Shown: positions 11,680 through 23,740 of the stretch, one piece after another | Position numbering within the stretch: position 1 is the first letter of the stretch | Layout of the letters: each line of letters opens with the position of its first letter | Assembly: GCF_027943255.1 (NCBI RefSeq) | Contig: NC_072895.1 | Coordinates: 81,904,001 to 81,968,000 of the forward strand | From: Anastrepha obliqua | Taxonomy: Eukaryota; Arthropoda; Insecta; Diptera; Tephritidae | Direction: 5' to 3' | DNA: 64,000 nt | Notes under the pieces: generated by a model | The model's input: the letters and a program-made list of their open reading frames with translations, nothing else | Database searches by the model: none | Told to the model about the DNA's origin: nothing | Translations under genes and position numbers: made by a program

Positions 11680-12240
11680 TATATTAAGGTTGCATAGAGG
11701 CACAATCTTTCTTTGCTTATTCGTGGAATTGAAACAAGTATTCAGCATAGATAGAAGGCAAACTAAATTTTTGCTAGCTATAGGCATCCCGCTAAAGCTA
11801 AATGAGCTTTCTATTATGACGCCGACAAGTACCACGGCGAATGTTATTACGCAAGGAGAGTGCTCAGAGTCATTTCCCATTATATCGGTGGGTAAACAGG
11901 CAGTTCAACTATTCAACCTAGTCCTACAACCAGCAATAACCGAAATAAATCCAAATGGGACTTTATACAACAAGTCGTTCCAGCTGTGTGTGATGATATA
12001 CTCACACTTATTATGACGAAAGGCAGGAGTGAATTAAAGAGTGTGTTTATAAAACTAAAAAAAATAATACGAAATACTGGGCCAAGAATTAACACACAGA
12101 AAAGGAAGTTTATGGTCCGATCCAGTTCCGGTTTATGGCTTGTTGACCTGCTGATCGGAGACTATGCACTCGGGGTGTACCAGAATTTAACTATCTGGGT
12201 ATCAAATTAGCAACCAATAAAGATACATCATTGAGAATAA
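11680..12240 (+). pseudogene. LINE reverse transcriptase fragment with palm motifs
   Basis: Frames give a GIPLKLNELSIMT..ANVITQGECSESF block (before RQGD in intact copies), LFNLVLQPAITEINPNGTLY, then CVCDDILTLI at about 11983-12012. The last occupies the position of the YADD palm motif; both Asp remain but the leading Tyr is changed. RSELKSVFIKLKKIIRNTGPRIN and LADLQIGDYAL-like residues (VDLLIGDYALG) follow. Two or more frame changes break it. It has the same domain plan as other insect non-LTR elements in the window. Confidence 0.8.
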
Positions 12241-12344
12241 ATGATACAGTTTTACTTTTCCTTGGCATTCAGTGAGAGTGCTCTGAGTCAATAAAAATGT
12301 TTACCATTGTATCACTAGCTTTTCACAGAACTTCGAGATAATGT

Positions 12345-12800
12345 GAATGACGACGCTCGCTCTGGACGCCTCAGCACATCAACAACCAATTAAAATGCTG
12401 AGAAAGTGAAGAAAATTGTTATGCAGAATCGTCGAATCACAATTAGAGAAGTTGCTGACGATGTCGGTATATCGGTTGGCTCATGCCATGCAATCTTTTT
12501 GGAAAATTTGAGCATGAAGCGTGTGGCACCGACGTTCGCTCCATTGCTGAATTTTGACCAAAAACAACGTCGCATGAGCATCACTCAGGAATTGTTGAAT
12601 GACGTCAACGATGATCCAGATTTGCTTAAAAAGGGTCATAACTGGTGGCGAGTCATGGGTATATGGTTATGACATCGAAGCCAAAGCAAAATCGCCCCAA
12701 TGGAAGAGTCCAGAAGAGCCAAGACCAAAAAAGCAGAAAATCGCCGAACACACAAAACACTTGTGTCATTTATGCCTCTCCCAAACAAACTAAACCTGCT
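12345..12800 (+). pseudogene. Mariner transposase, HTH and first catalytic block
   Basis: The frame reads DDARSGRLSTSTTN (linker), KVKKIVMQNRRITIREVADD (second HTH), then LLNFDQKQRRMSITQELLND, and after a 1-nt shift VITGGESWVYGYDIEAK. The family has TGDESW here; this copy has Gly in place of the catalytic Asp. The WKSPEEPRPKK segment that follows is typical of the mariner subfamily sharing similarity with human GVQW3. Both termini and the DD34D half are absent. Dead fragment. Confidence 0.85.
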
Positions 12801-13009
12801 ATATTGCTAAAACCGTGAACATATCTTCGAGATGAGTGTACCAACATAAAAAAATAATAATAATCGAAAGTCGAATGTACGTAGCCCGCGAAGTTTGAAA
12901 ATTCGCCTTATTTTTTTAAATTCCGATTATTCCTACAAGAAACATAACACCGTAATAAAATTATTCTAATTTTCTCTATCTTAAGCCAGTTATTTTATCT
13001 CTCTCTAGA

Positions 13010-13850
13010 TCTTGGTTTGGGCTGCCATTTCGAGCTCGGTCTGTTCTCTCCAGGTAGATGCTGGGCATTTTGGCCTACGGCTACCCTGTGGATTCCATTC
13101 AACGTTAATAGCATCTTGTAGCGTTATCTCCTGTTAGCTATTCGTTCATCTGTTATTCGTAACGACTTCTGACCAGTCGCAAATACTTGTTGTTTTATAT
13201 CGCTGTTCTACCGTGCTCCACGATTCACAGCCGCTCATGAGTACTGAATGTACAAAGGAGGACCCCCAAACTGGTTGTAGTCGCCCAAAGGCCTTGCTTT
13301 CTGAACTCTGCGATTAACATCAGTTCTAGATCCGCCATCGGTAGTTATAATGCTACCCAGGTGGCAGAAGGAATTAACATCTTCGATTGGCTGATTATTT
13401 ATTGCGAAACAGTTGTTATTCGTCATGCTGCTTCGTAGTGTCTTGTTCTTATTAATATTGAATTTGAGGCATACTGCCACATCTGCTGCCATAGCATTTT
13501 TGCAGCCATGTCAGTAAAGTTATGCATAAGCAGACAGATATCGTCTCCATAGTCAAGGTCGCATTCGTCATAGCCATGTCAAGAACAATATCAAATAGGA
13601 GTGTGGACAAAACGCAGCCCTGATGGACTGGGATTTTATTGCTTATTGAATTGTTAGGTACTACTCTATAATTGGCTTGTTGGTAAAAGGCATTGGCGAA
13701 CCATATAAGCTTTGGCGGCATTCCTGTGCATCCCCGCGCTTTCCATTTTACATTGTGGACGAGTCTATCGAATGCCTTTTCGAAGTCGCCAAAACAGAGA
13801 TAGGCCGTCGATCTGTATTCGACTGACTGCTCCGCCATGATACTTAGGCT
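13010..13850 (-). pseudogene. LINE reverse transcriptase, palm to C-terminus
   Basis: On the minus strand: AEQSVEYRSTAYLCFGDFEK then AFDRL (RT motif A with its Asp), IPVHQGCVLSTLLFDIVLD (motif B region, normally RQGC), then in a shifted frame DLDYGDDICLL (YGDD form of the catalytic box, about 13560-13530). AINNQPIEDVNSFCHLGSII and TDGGSRTDVNRRVQKA follow. The tail INVEWNPQGSRRPKCPASTW (13130-13060) matches the C-terminal WxPQGxRxRGRPxxTW motif. At least three shifts. This is the most complete LINE RT here, still non-functional. Confidence 0.85.
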
Positions 13851-14517
13851 CTTAAAGTGGTCTATGCACCACTTTTGTTGTCGGAAGCCACATGAATTAT
13901 AAATAAAATCACGTGAAATATGTATTTATAGGTACTAAAAGCTTTCAAGCACTGTCTGATATGCAGCTGTCTGATATAAAATATAATTTTTGGTATTAAA
14001 CTCGTATTTCGGTACATTTGCTTCTCATGCACTGACGATAATACCAATGGGTGAGTAAATAAAAAAACAAATCCGCACGAATTACCATCAACACAATTAT
14101 TAAATTTAAAAAGATACAGTGTAATAATTTTAAACAGGTTTACAAAAATGTATTGATTTAAAAATATAATTGCATGTCTGAGAGTCATTATTTATATATG
14201 TACAGTATGGATGTATGTATGTGCAAGTACGCAGTAGAAATTTCAACTGGGAGACGGTTGAAATAAGAGTTTTAGAGTAAGAGAGTGAGAGAGGGAGAGA
14301 GAGTGAGTGGAATAGAGAGGGAGAGAGCAAGAAATCGAAACTCAAAAGCTTGTAGCTATAAAATATATTAGGTATATTTTTGGCGTTCAAATAACTCAGA
14401 TCGCTTATCTGGTTTGAGCGCTTGAGTTAGTCGGGCGAGCGTTTGGGATAACAAGCTTTAATTTGTATCGCGCGCATATGGTTTGTATATTAATGTAAAT
14501 TGTAGCTATATTTAAAC
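13851..14517. other. Interval with GA-rich low-complexity tract
   Basis: AT-rich sequence containing a GAGAGA-rich tract at about 14275-14330. No coding or TIR signal recognised. Confidence 0.45.
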
Positions 14518-14785
14518 AACATATCGCACCCTAAATACAAAAGGGTCACAACTCAAAATGTCCCTTCTGCTCAAATATGAACGAGACGTTACCAATAAAA
14601 CGGTCCGCGGATGACATGTAGCAAAAATAAATTTTTTGTTTTTTGGTAGGACTGTTATAAGCTTACATGGCAAATTTCAGCGTGATATGTCACATAGTTT
14701 GTTTTCTGTGCTACTGTAAACAAGTCAACCTCGAGTGTGGAAAATTTTGAGTTGTGACCTTTTTGTATTTAGGGTGCGATATGTT
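14518..14785. mobile_element. Foldback element carrying a mariner 5' terminus
   Basis: Outer arms of 42 bp (14518-14559 and 14744-14785) are inverted copies with one mismatch; they begin AACATATCGCACCCTAAATA. Enclosed is 14565-14740, the 5' TIR and untranslated leader of the same mariner family as 2043-2972. That part runs from CTTCTGCTCAAATATGAACG to CGAGTGTG and then stops exactly at the right arm. The mariner 3' TIR is absent. Either a mariner inserted into a hairpin element and was truncated, or the hairpin element captured the fragment. Confidence 0.75.
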
Positions 14786-15197
14786 CATTTACTCAAAAAG
14801 CTCCTTTGTTGGCTATTTTCAATTAATTCGCATGTACAGTAGTGGCGAAAATTTCGATTTTATTGTTCAAGTCGTTTAATCTGGCTGAAAATGCTTACCT
14901 ATATGTAAATACAGTAAAAGCTCGATTCTTGCACGTAATGAAAACCGGGCTAGGAGCAAGTTTCGAGGTTGGCGCGAGTGCTGAGTTTTTTTTTTCATAC
15001 AAATTAAGAAGGTTTATCCACGTTTATTTGCTTTTATTGTATTATTTAAATACATCTTAAAGCGATAAGTTGCATGCCATGCCCTAGTTGAAAAGCATAT
15101 TGCACATTTCAGGTCGATATTTCGCAGTGATTCATCGATAGTTTTTCTACGAGCAACAATATGAGTTAAGATACCGATATTTGGCCGTCGTAGCTCT

Positions 15198-15927
15198 TTA
15201 AGGGGTCCCGGTGGTCTAGAGCTCGAAAATTTAGGGTATTTTTAGGAATTTTTTTCTTACAATTAAAAAAATGAATAACGATATTTAACTATATTAGGCT
15301 TTTTATTTAACTGCTTTTATATACAAAACTGAAAAAAAAAAATTTATAATATCAATAATTTTAAAAATGGCGACCATCCTGAAAAATTGGATCTGGACGG
15401 TGTGCCCATTTTGGCTCTTCTGTTTATCTGAAATACAAAACCTAAAAAAATTACTAATCAGTATGACTGTAGCTATGTCCCGTACTAGAATAAAAAAAAA
15501 ATGACAAAATTGCGCGGTTTTGAATTTGACACTCTAAAAATCGCTTTTTCTCAGCTTTTTAATCAATAAAATTATGAAATAATTGAAACAATAATATGAT
15601 TCTAGTTCGGGCGATAGCCATTGATGTTGTGAACAACAGATTACAATTTCAGGCGATTCGGTTGAAAAGTTCTTTGTTTTCTTTTTTGACAACACCAGGC
15701 CTAAAAAAGTAGTTTTGAGATAATTAAGTTAAAAGTTTTGACCATTTAAATGCGACTATTGATGCTGTCGCGTGACGAATCTGACTCTGCCTGCTAAAAC
15801 GGCTGCAGAATCGAAAATACTGGTAATATCCTTTCAATTTGGCAGTATATTCTTAAAAGCCTATACTTTCGAAATATCAAAAAAAAAATCGATTTTTTGA
15901 AAATTCTAGACCACCGGGACCCCTTAA
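15198..15927. mobile_element. TTAA-flanked MITE (730 bp)
   Basis: TTAAGGGGTCCCGGTGGTCT at 15198 is matched by its exact complement ending at 15927. The TIR is about 23 bp and TTAA is present at both borders. The interior is AT-rich non-coding sequence. The ATCGATTTTTTGAA block inside the right arm resembles the arm of the 339-517 element, so the two are related. Confidence 0.85.
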
Positions 15928-16254
15928 CTGCTTTCTTTGGGATGGCATGGCTCATAAGAAATAATGGAAGATTTTGCCCGCGAAGGAACTCTTTTACCTG
16001 CTTATTTACGCAATTTTTAATTAAAATTCTTCTTTCGATTCAATTTTTAATTAAAATTCTTCTTATACCTCGAAGCCGATGTTTCGTTTGAGCGCACAAG
16101 AGTTTCATCGGGTTAGTGCTTCCAAAAAATGCAGACTTATCGTCAAATCCAAAAAATCTTAAATCCATAATTTTTTTGTTAAGTTGATTCAAAAATGGGT
16201 TGATGGAGCGACTTTTATTTGATAATTTTTCCCCGCAAACTTTTAGCCATAGGA

Positions 16255-16500
16255 ATGGGATTCGGGAATGGGTAGATTCGAAGCGCCTGCATGAAACATC
16301 AAAAAACAGAAACCTCCGAGTGTATTTCTGCCATTAATGGGATTCGGGAATGGGTAGATTCGAATCGCGTGCATGAAACATCAAAAAACAGAAACCTCCG
16401 AGTGTATTTCTGCCATGAATGGGATTCGGGAATGGGTAGATTCGAATCGCGTGCATGAAACATCAAAAAACAGAAACCTCCGAGTGTATTTCTGCCATGA
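16255..16500 (+). repeat. 82-bp tandem triplication inside SINE
   Basis: Three head-to-tail units of exactly 82 bp (starting 16255, 16337, 16419) begin ATGGGATTCGGGAATGGGTA and end TTTCTGCCATGA. A 16-bp start of a fourth follows at 16501. Units 2 and 3 look identical; unit 1 has a few changes. 82 is not a multiple of 3, but the minus strand is still open across it, which yields a repetitive spurious frame. Confidence 0.95.
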
Positions 16501-16690
16501 ATGGGATTCGGGAATGCCATGGAAAAGGGTCTCATAAAAAACCATTTGCCATTCGGAGTCGGCTTAAAACTGTAGGTCCGTCCATTTGAGGAACAACATC
16601 AAAACGAACGTAACAAATAGAAGGAAGAGCTCGGCCGAACACCTAACAGAAGTGTGCGCGCCAATTTTTTTAAATTTTTTTTTAATATTG
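16255..16690 (+). mobile_element. tRNA-derived SINE copy with internal expansion
   Basis: The SINE body from about 16516 reads CTCATAAAAAACCATTTGCC, GTCGGCTTAAAACTGTAGGT, GGAAGAGCTCGGCCGAACAC and CACGCCAATT-like GCGCGCCAATT with a T-rich tail. These blocks are shared with copies at 26263, 34568 and 41559. The tRNA-like head is mostly lost except the B-box region (AGATTCGAATCGC), which has been tandemly multiplied together with the CCTCCGAGTGTATTTCTGCC block. Confidence 0.85.
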
Positions 16691-16835
16691 CTGGCGTGTA
16701 AGCCTGGAGGTTTTTTCGGAATTTTGGCATGAAGTAACTTGGCTTTCTCTTTTAGCATATCACTCGCACTTGGTAACTTTTGGGTCCTTTGATCCTCAAA
16801 CCAAATGAACAACACCTTTTCCATTTCAGGAAACT
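16690..16835 (-). pseudogene. Pogo/Tigger-type CENP-B HTH fragment
   Basis: The minus strand encodes FPEMEKVLFIWFEDQRTQKL then PSASDMLKEKAKLLHAKIP. This is the CENP-B-type HTH pattern (E..L..WF..QR....PIS...L..KA) found in pogo/Tigger transposases and the host proteins derived from them. Only about 50 residues survive; the SINE tail abuts it on the C-terminal side and no DDE domain is present. A host CENP-B-like exon is possible but less likely in this context. Confidence 0.55.
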
Positions 16836-17214
16836 CAGAAATCTTAATATTATATAATAAAGAGCGGCCGCCTTAGCCAATTGAGTTGGCGCTTCACTGT
16901 CATTCGACGCCTGTGGATGAAACACCAAATTATAGAAAAAGTGTTTTCTCATAGCGGATGGTTTTACTTACTATCAATATTATCTGTGGGTTTAAAAATT
17001 AGTCTTTCTTAATAGCAACACCGGCAAGATATGTATGGAAATCCAGATTGAACTTCTTACAATGAAATTGGCAAGTCTTGTGATAAAGTTGCATCGCAGC
17101 TTTTTTCATCAGTCAATGTAATAATGCAATATAATGGAATTTTCGCTGGACTGATCCTTTAGTATTTGCGACGCTTCTCATATAGATAATCTTCTCGTTT
17201 TCGTATTTCAAAAG

Positions 17215-17655
17215 GAAATCGATTAGTTTATGTTATGGCAAGCCAAATGATTCCAATGGTGAATAGTGGGAAACTGAATCTTTATTTCGTTTCACTGACG
17301 ATAACGCGGCGCTTGTGGAAAGCATTTTCTGTTCTTTGCCAACGTTCTCTCCCAATGACCATCGCAGGGCCTGTTTGGCGATGTTCTCGTCACTCTTCCA
17401 CCGGGTGTGGCCGACCCATTGTTATTTCCTTCTGCGGATTTCAGACGCAACATCGGATTGATTAGCCTTCCTCAGTAATTTGGTGTTATATATGAAATCA
17501 GAACATTCGCATTATGCGGCGCAAGCGACAATAACTGAACGTTTGGAGACGCCCTGTTATCATTGCGCTGACCTTCCACATTACTCAGCCGTATAGGAGG
17601 ACGGTCTTGACGCATGCGTTGAAAGCTCGCAGTTTGGTGTACGTAGTTATGTTAT
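17215..17655 (-). pseudogene. LINE reverse transcriptase C-terminal tail
   Basis: Minus-strand frames give AFNACVKTVLLYG, then LQTFSYCRLRRIMRMF, then WVGHTRWKSDENIAKQALRW. These correspond to VKSVLLYGSETW, LQxFxxRCLRRI and WxGHxLRK..DNIAKQAL of insect non-LTR elements. The palm domain is missing and stops break every frame. This tail resembles the family at 13010-13850 more than the one at 5038. Confidence 0.75.
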
Positions 17656-17684
17656 TATTTTCCCAGAGTGATGCAAGAGTGCCA

Positions 17685-17805
17685 CTCTCACGTTTTTAAA
17701 CCAGAGTTGGGCATAGTGCACTGACGAACAATACCCGTATTTTAACTACTTCTAAAAAATTAGTGGTAGTGCAAAATGCCCAACCCTAATTTTAAAACGT
17801 GAGAG
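17685..17805. mobile_element. Small palindromic MITE (121 bp)
   Basis: Arms CTCTCACGTTTTTAAACCAG (17685) and the complement of 17762-17805 pair over about 45 bp with a few mismatches, around a short loop. The element lies at the junction of two minus-strand LINE fragments. It is non-coding, and the superfamily cannot be told. Confidence 0.65.
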
Positions 17806-19330
<1,525 letters not shown>

Positions 19331-21774
19331 TTACCACGCCCTCTACACGCGTCTCCAACTATTGCACCCTGCCCACTCCTCCCTTGAAGGAATATGATTG
19401 CAAAAAGTAGCGCTTGGACCCAGTGATGGCCCCCAATAAGCTTTATTTTTCACAAAATAAACGCAGCGATGGTTACAAAGTTAAAAAGCGAAAAAAAAAT
19501 TCAAATCATTATAAACTCGTTGCCTTTAAGCAACATACTTTTTTCGAAAAACACGTTGTCAGAATATTATGAACCTTTAAAAATTTCATACCGAGATAAA
19601 AAATTATTTGTTATTATTATTACGAAAATCGGCCCACAGAGTAAAAACTACGTTTTATGGATTAGGGAGTAATTTTACAGAAATCGATATTCTTAATTGC
19701 TTATTATGACTATTAACTACTTTCCAGTTCGCCACAAATTGCTTTACTCCTTGTGTATGTATTGAATTATTATTGTAGTTTTTCCCACTTAGTTTTCTGC
19801 ACTAAATGCTTGCAGCGTGTTTTTATAACGTTTGATAATACTTTGGCTGCATTTCCCTGATTGCCATTTCGATTGCCAAAAATCGCATCAGCGCTGTTTT
19901 CGCCATTTGTTCTCAATAATCTTATTACCCAACTTACAAATAAACATAAAACCGCATACCTTAGTTTGAACTTACGTATGTATGTGTGCACGCTGATAGA
20001 TTCACAAATAGCTTCACCAAATATAACCACCAAGCACATGGATGCACGTCTATATGGCCCATTGAGCGACATTCCACACACTTGCACTTGCAAAGCCATG
20101 CATGTCGGCAGGATTTTTGACCTCCTTTGACATCGAAACATACATTGCGCTTCCCTTTTCTTCGCTACTAGTTTCAGCTATTGTCACTGTTCGTGTTTTT
20201 TGTTGCTTCCATGATTTTTGCGGCTGTTACGCTCTTTCTCTGCATTCAACGCCAAACCACGTTGCTAGAGCTGCCGCACTTTTTTGTTATTACCATGGCT
20301 TGGAACATGATCATGTTTTCAGCCAGTCTACCAATGAGCCAACAACAACATGTCTTTGGTAAGTAGCTCCTTTGAGTTTCGACAGGATGCGAGAAGACAT
20401 AGAAAACATACAAAACTCGAGCATAGACTAACATTGGCTGCTAGGGCAACAGCAATGGCAACAACAAGTAGAAACAAAGACAAAAGTACCATGTTGTCGG
20501 TGGCATAAAACGGCATCGCATGTCTCCCAAGTGAGTCAACAATATGACCAAAAGCTATGAGAAGAAACAAGCACAGGTCTGGCAGCAACAATGAAATTTT
20601 GCACAAACCACCATTGGCGCTCAAAAGCACAAGAATTCTGGACGTGGCAGTGGTGGGATTTTGTGGCGATTGCAACATTTTCCATGCCAAACCGCATGTC
20701 GGAAGTAGCCGAACGTAATCCAATCACGGAAATTGATTATTGGTAGAACGGAGTCTCCGATGCGCCCACCCACAACACACAGCGACATGCTTTGATCAGT
20801 CGACGGTTTTGCGTCTACCATCTTCACTTAGTGGCGTCACCAGTTCGGCAACTGTTTTTGGCTACGCTACCAGCCACGCCGATGACATCGATGACAATGA
20901 GGCAGGACTATACTTGCACTTATGCATGTACGTGTGCGATAATGTGTATATGTGTGTAGTGAAGTAAGATGGGGTGAAGATGTGAAGGAGCAGCATGCAA
21001 TGTAGGGAGCATCAAAATGTAAAGAATGTCGTCTGCGCTGCTTGTCGCTTCGGTTTCAGTTATTCCCATGAGTTGGCTGCCAGTCTGACTGCTTATCCTG
21101 CTACTCATGCGGTGTGTCTGATTTGAATTTTTAGTAGTTCAAGTTACAAAACTAAATGCCAATGAAGAGGAGAATGATGCAAACTCATCTAGGTGCTGGA
21201 AGAAAGTCCCATTCGGAAGGGATGGATAACTGCAAAAATCAAAAACAATAAAACTTGGCCAAGTCATTTGCGCCATTGATTTTGTTCGGCTCAGAGCTTG
21301 GGTAGGCATGCGAGTTTAGGCACATTTCCATAAATATGTAGGCATAGGTGTGTGCGTGTATGTTGGTACAGTTCATTTTGGGTTGTGCGAATTTGCCTGG
21401 TGTAACATATTTAAACATGAATTTAAGTGTTTTCCCACTTTCCTTACATTCTTTCTCTTCTGAGCTGGCTTTGTCCAAACTCATCGATATTGCCCCTTTT
21501 TTTATTTTGGGAAACTTGTAAAGTAGCCAAATCCCACTTAAAGTGCGTTCGCTCGTATTTTGTTTGGTGCATGTAAATTTTATTCAGTTGGCAGATTTGT
21601 TACTCCACTTGGCAGTTGTGTGCTGCTCTTTAGATGGAGGCTGCCTGCAAGTTTCTTCACATTAATTTCCCTTACCGTGAAATACACAATCTGCGAAATT
21701 GGAAATTCGATGTAGTAAATTTAGTTGCTGGCATTTAAGTGGCTGAAATTTGTGCGTGTTTACTTGGCTGGATA
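19331..21774. other. 2.4-kb stretch with no recognised TE or gene
   Basis: This is the longest part of the window without a TE signature. GC content is visibly higher at 19850-21100 than in neighbours. Several frames of 60-130 residues overlap on both strands, but none shows a domain, and their start sites and lengths look like chance. It may be single-copy host sequence, such as an intron or regulatory region. 19331-19420 may still belong to the upstream LINE. Confidence 0.45.
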
Positions 21775-22060
21775 TAAAGTAGTATGTAGTAATAGTAGTA
21801 GAAGTCGTAGTAGTAACAGGAGGAGTCGAAGTAGTAGAATTAGGAGTACTAGTTGGAGTAGGAGTAGAATTAATTTTAATACAAGTAGTAGAAGTAATGG
21901 TAGTAGTAAAGGTTATAGTAGTAGAAATACAAAGAGTAGTAGTAAAAGTATTAGGATTAGTAGTAGTGGTAGTGGTACAAGTTTGATTAAGAGTAGAGTT
22001 AATATTAATAGAAGTAGTATAAGGAGTAGTAGCAGTAGTAGAAGTATTATTTAGTAGTAT
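21775..22060. repeat. Degenerate TAG/AGT trinucleotide repeat
   Basis: About 285 bp dominated by AGT and TAG triplets with interspersed changes (AGGAGT, TTAGGA). Period 3 keeps one frame open as a Ser/Arg/Asn-rich pseudo-protein, which I reject as a gene. Confidence 0.9.
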
Positions 22061-22118
22061 ATGTGTCTCTTTTTGTTTTTCGGCGGTGAGGTTGGGTTAA
22101 AAATGCCTTCGCACCATA

Positions 22119-23740
22119 TACAGCCATGGTCAAACGTTTAGCGCACTTAAAAAGAGTTCAATATAATGCTCGATTAAATGATATGAAACCAAATTAAATC
22201 CAGTTTAACACTTTATTATAAGACAAAATAACTTAAAGTAGACAGTTTTCCCTAGTAAAAATATGATAAAATAGAAGTAATTCTTATTTGGTCATAGTGG
22301 GATTTGGACAAAGACTTAGCGCAGTTTTGATTTCTGTAAAAAATATGAAATATTTGTAAGAATTGAGAAAAGATTCTTGACTATTATTATTTACCATGTC
22401 AATATTTGGTAGAATAGCCGTTATTCTGTATAACTGCTTCACAGCTGCGTGGTAAACTCTCTATTAACTTTTGGCACCTATCCAAAGGAATAGAGTTCCA
22501 TGCTTCCTGTACACCTTCCCAAAGTTCGTCGATATTTTTAAATTTTTTTTGTCCAACCATCGTCTTCACATCATTCCACAAGTTTTCGATTGGATTTAAA
22601 TCCGGACTTTGTGCTGGCCAATCGAGCTGGGTAATATTTTCCTGCGAAAGCCAGTTTTCGACCACTCCCGCAGTATGTTTCGGATCGTTGTCGTGCATAA
22701 ATATCCAATTTACTGGCATAAACTCGAAAGAATATGTATTTCTAAGTATATTCAGTTACATATGCTTATCCATATTTCCTTCTATCTTGACCAGCAGCCC
22801 AACCCCGCGCCACGAAAAATACCCCAAACTTTTAAATTCCCACCGCCATGCTTCACCGTCTTTTTTGTGTACCGTGGGTTGGTTTCCTGATTTTTTTCAC
22901 GATGTTCATACGTTTTTCCATCAGGACCGATGCGGTTTATTTTAGTTTCATCCGTAAAAAGTACTCGTTTCCAAAACTCTGTCTTTTCGAAGAGGTGCCT
23001 ACGCGCGAATGATAAACGCGCTTTAATATTATTTTTTGATAGGAGCGGTTTTTTTCTGCTTATGCGACCAAATATTTTATTTTCATTCATACACCTTCGC
23101 ACGAGCTTACTGGACACAACTAAGCCTAATTCTGCCCTTACTTCAGCCGCTATCGTTCGTGAAGACATAAAAGGATCCGATCGACTTTTCCTTACAATTA
23201 TTTGATCCTCACGGGGGGAACTTTTACGTGGCGGAGCTTTACGTGTTTTTTTTGTTTTAATAAATTAAAATCCGACTTGATATCTCTGATGGCATTGTAT
23301 ACCATTTCTCTTGAACAATGCACTATTCTGGAAATCTTCACTTGATTGGTCCCCATTTGGTAAAGGTTCCATATTATTTTTCTTTGTTCAACTGAACAAC
23401 ACTTTCGTCTAGCCATTTTAGCAAAAATTTAAATAATAGACGTTATTAATTAAATATTCACCACAAAAATAGTTATTTGCCGAACCGATCGCATGTAAGA
23501 GAAAAACACGTGTAAGTGCGCTAAATAGTAGTCCAACGTAATTGAGACAGAACTCAAGAAAAAATAAGCAATAACAAATACGAAAGAATTATAACGGTTA
23601 CTTTTTGGGCATTTGAAGAGACCCATAAATAACTCTTATCAGGCTGAAAACAAAATTAGGAAAATTTGCACTCTCTTAGAAGTAACTGCATTATTTATCA
23701 GTATAATATAAAGTGCGCTAAATGTCTGACCATAGCTGTA
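22119..23740 (-). mobile_element. Bari-like Tc1 element with IR/DR ends
   Basis: Termini TACAGCCATGGTCAAACG (22119) and complement CTGACCATAGCTGTA (23740) are flanked by TA on both sides. ACAGTCATGGTCA is the Bari terminus I know from Drosophila. A second copy of the TTAGCGCA motif occurs inside each end: 22137 and 22314 on the left, 23514 and 23711 on the right. The ends are thus about 209 and 228 bp with direct repeats, the IR/DR architecture of Bari2/Bari3 and some Tc1 elements. The total of 1.62 kb is full length. Confidence 0.85.
22399..23416 (-). pseudogene. Bari-like Tc1 transposase, broken
   Basis: It begins at 23416 with MARRKCCSVEQRKIIWNLYQ, a paired-type HTH start. The second frame carries the RNA-polymerase-like linker, LFTDETKINRIGPDGKTYEH (first Asp) and VKHGGGNLKVWG. 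The third has MHDNDPKHTAGVVENWL (second Asp) and SPDLNPIENLW (Glu), with exactly 34 residues between, so DD34E. It ends NNGYSTKY, the usual Tc1 C-terminus. Breaks: a shift in an A/T run near 23245, another near 22815, and a TAA at about 22756. All catalytic residues survive, so decay looks modest. Confidence 0.9.

Noticed and set aside
16299..16535. 78-codon repetitive frame
   Set aside because: Antisense reading of the 82-bp SINE triplication.
19770..20141. 123-codon minus-strand frame in the TE-free island
   Set aside because: No domain, overlaps equally long frames on the other strand, and no splice or codon pattern that I can recognise.
21725..22054. 109-codon Ser/Arg/Asn-rich frame
   Set aside because: Driven by the TAG/AGT trinucleotide repeat.
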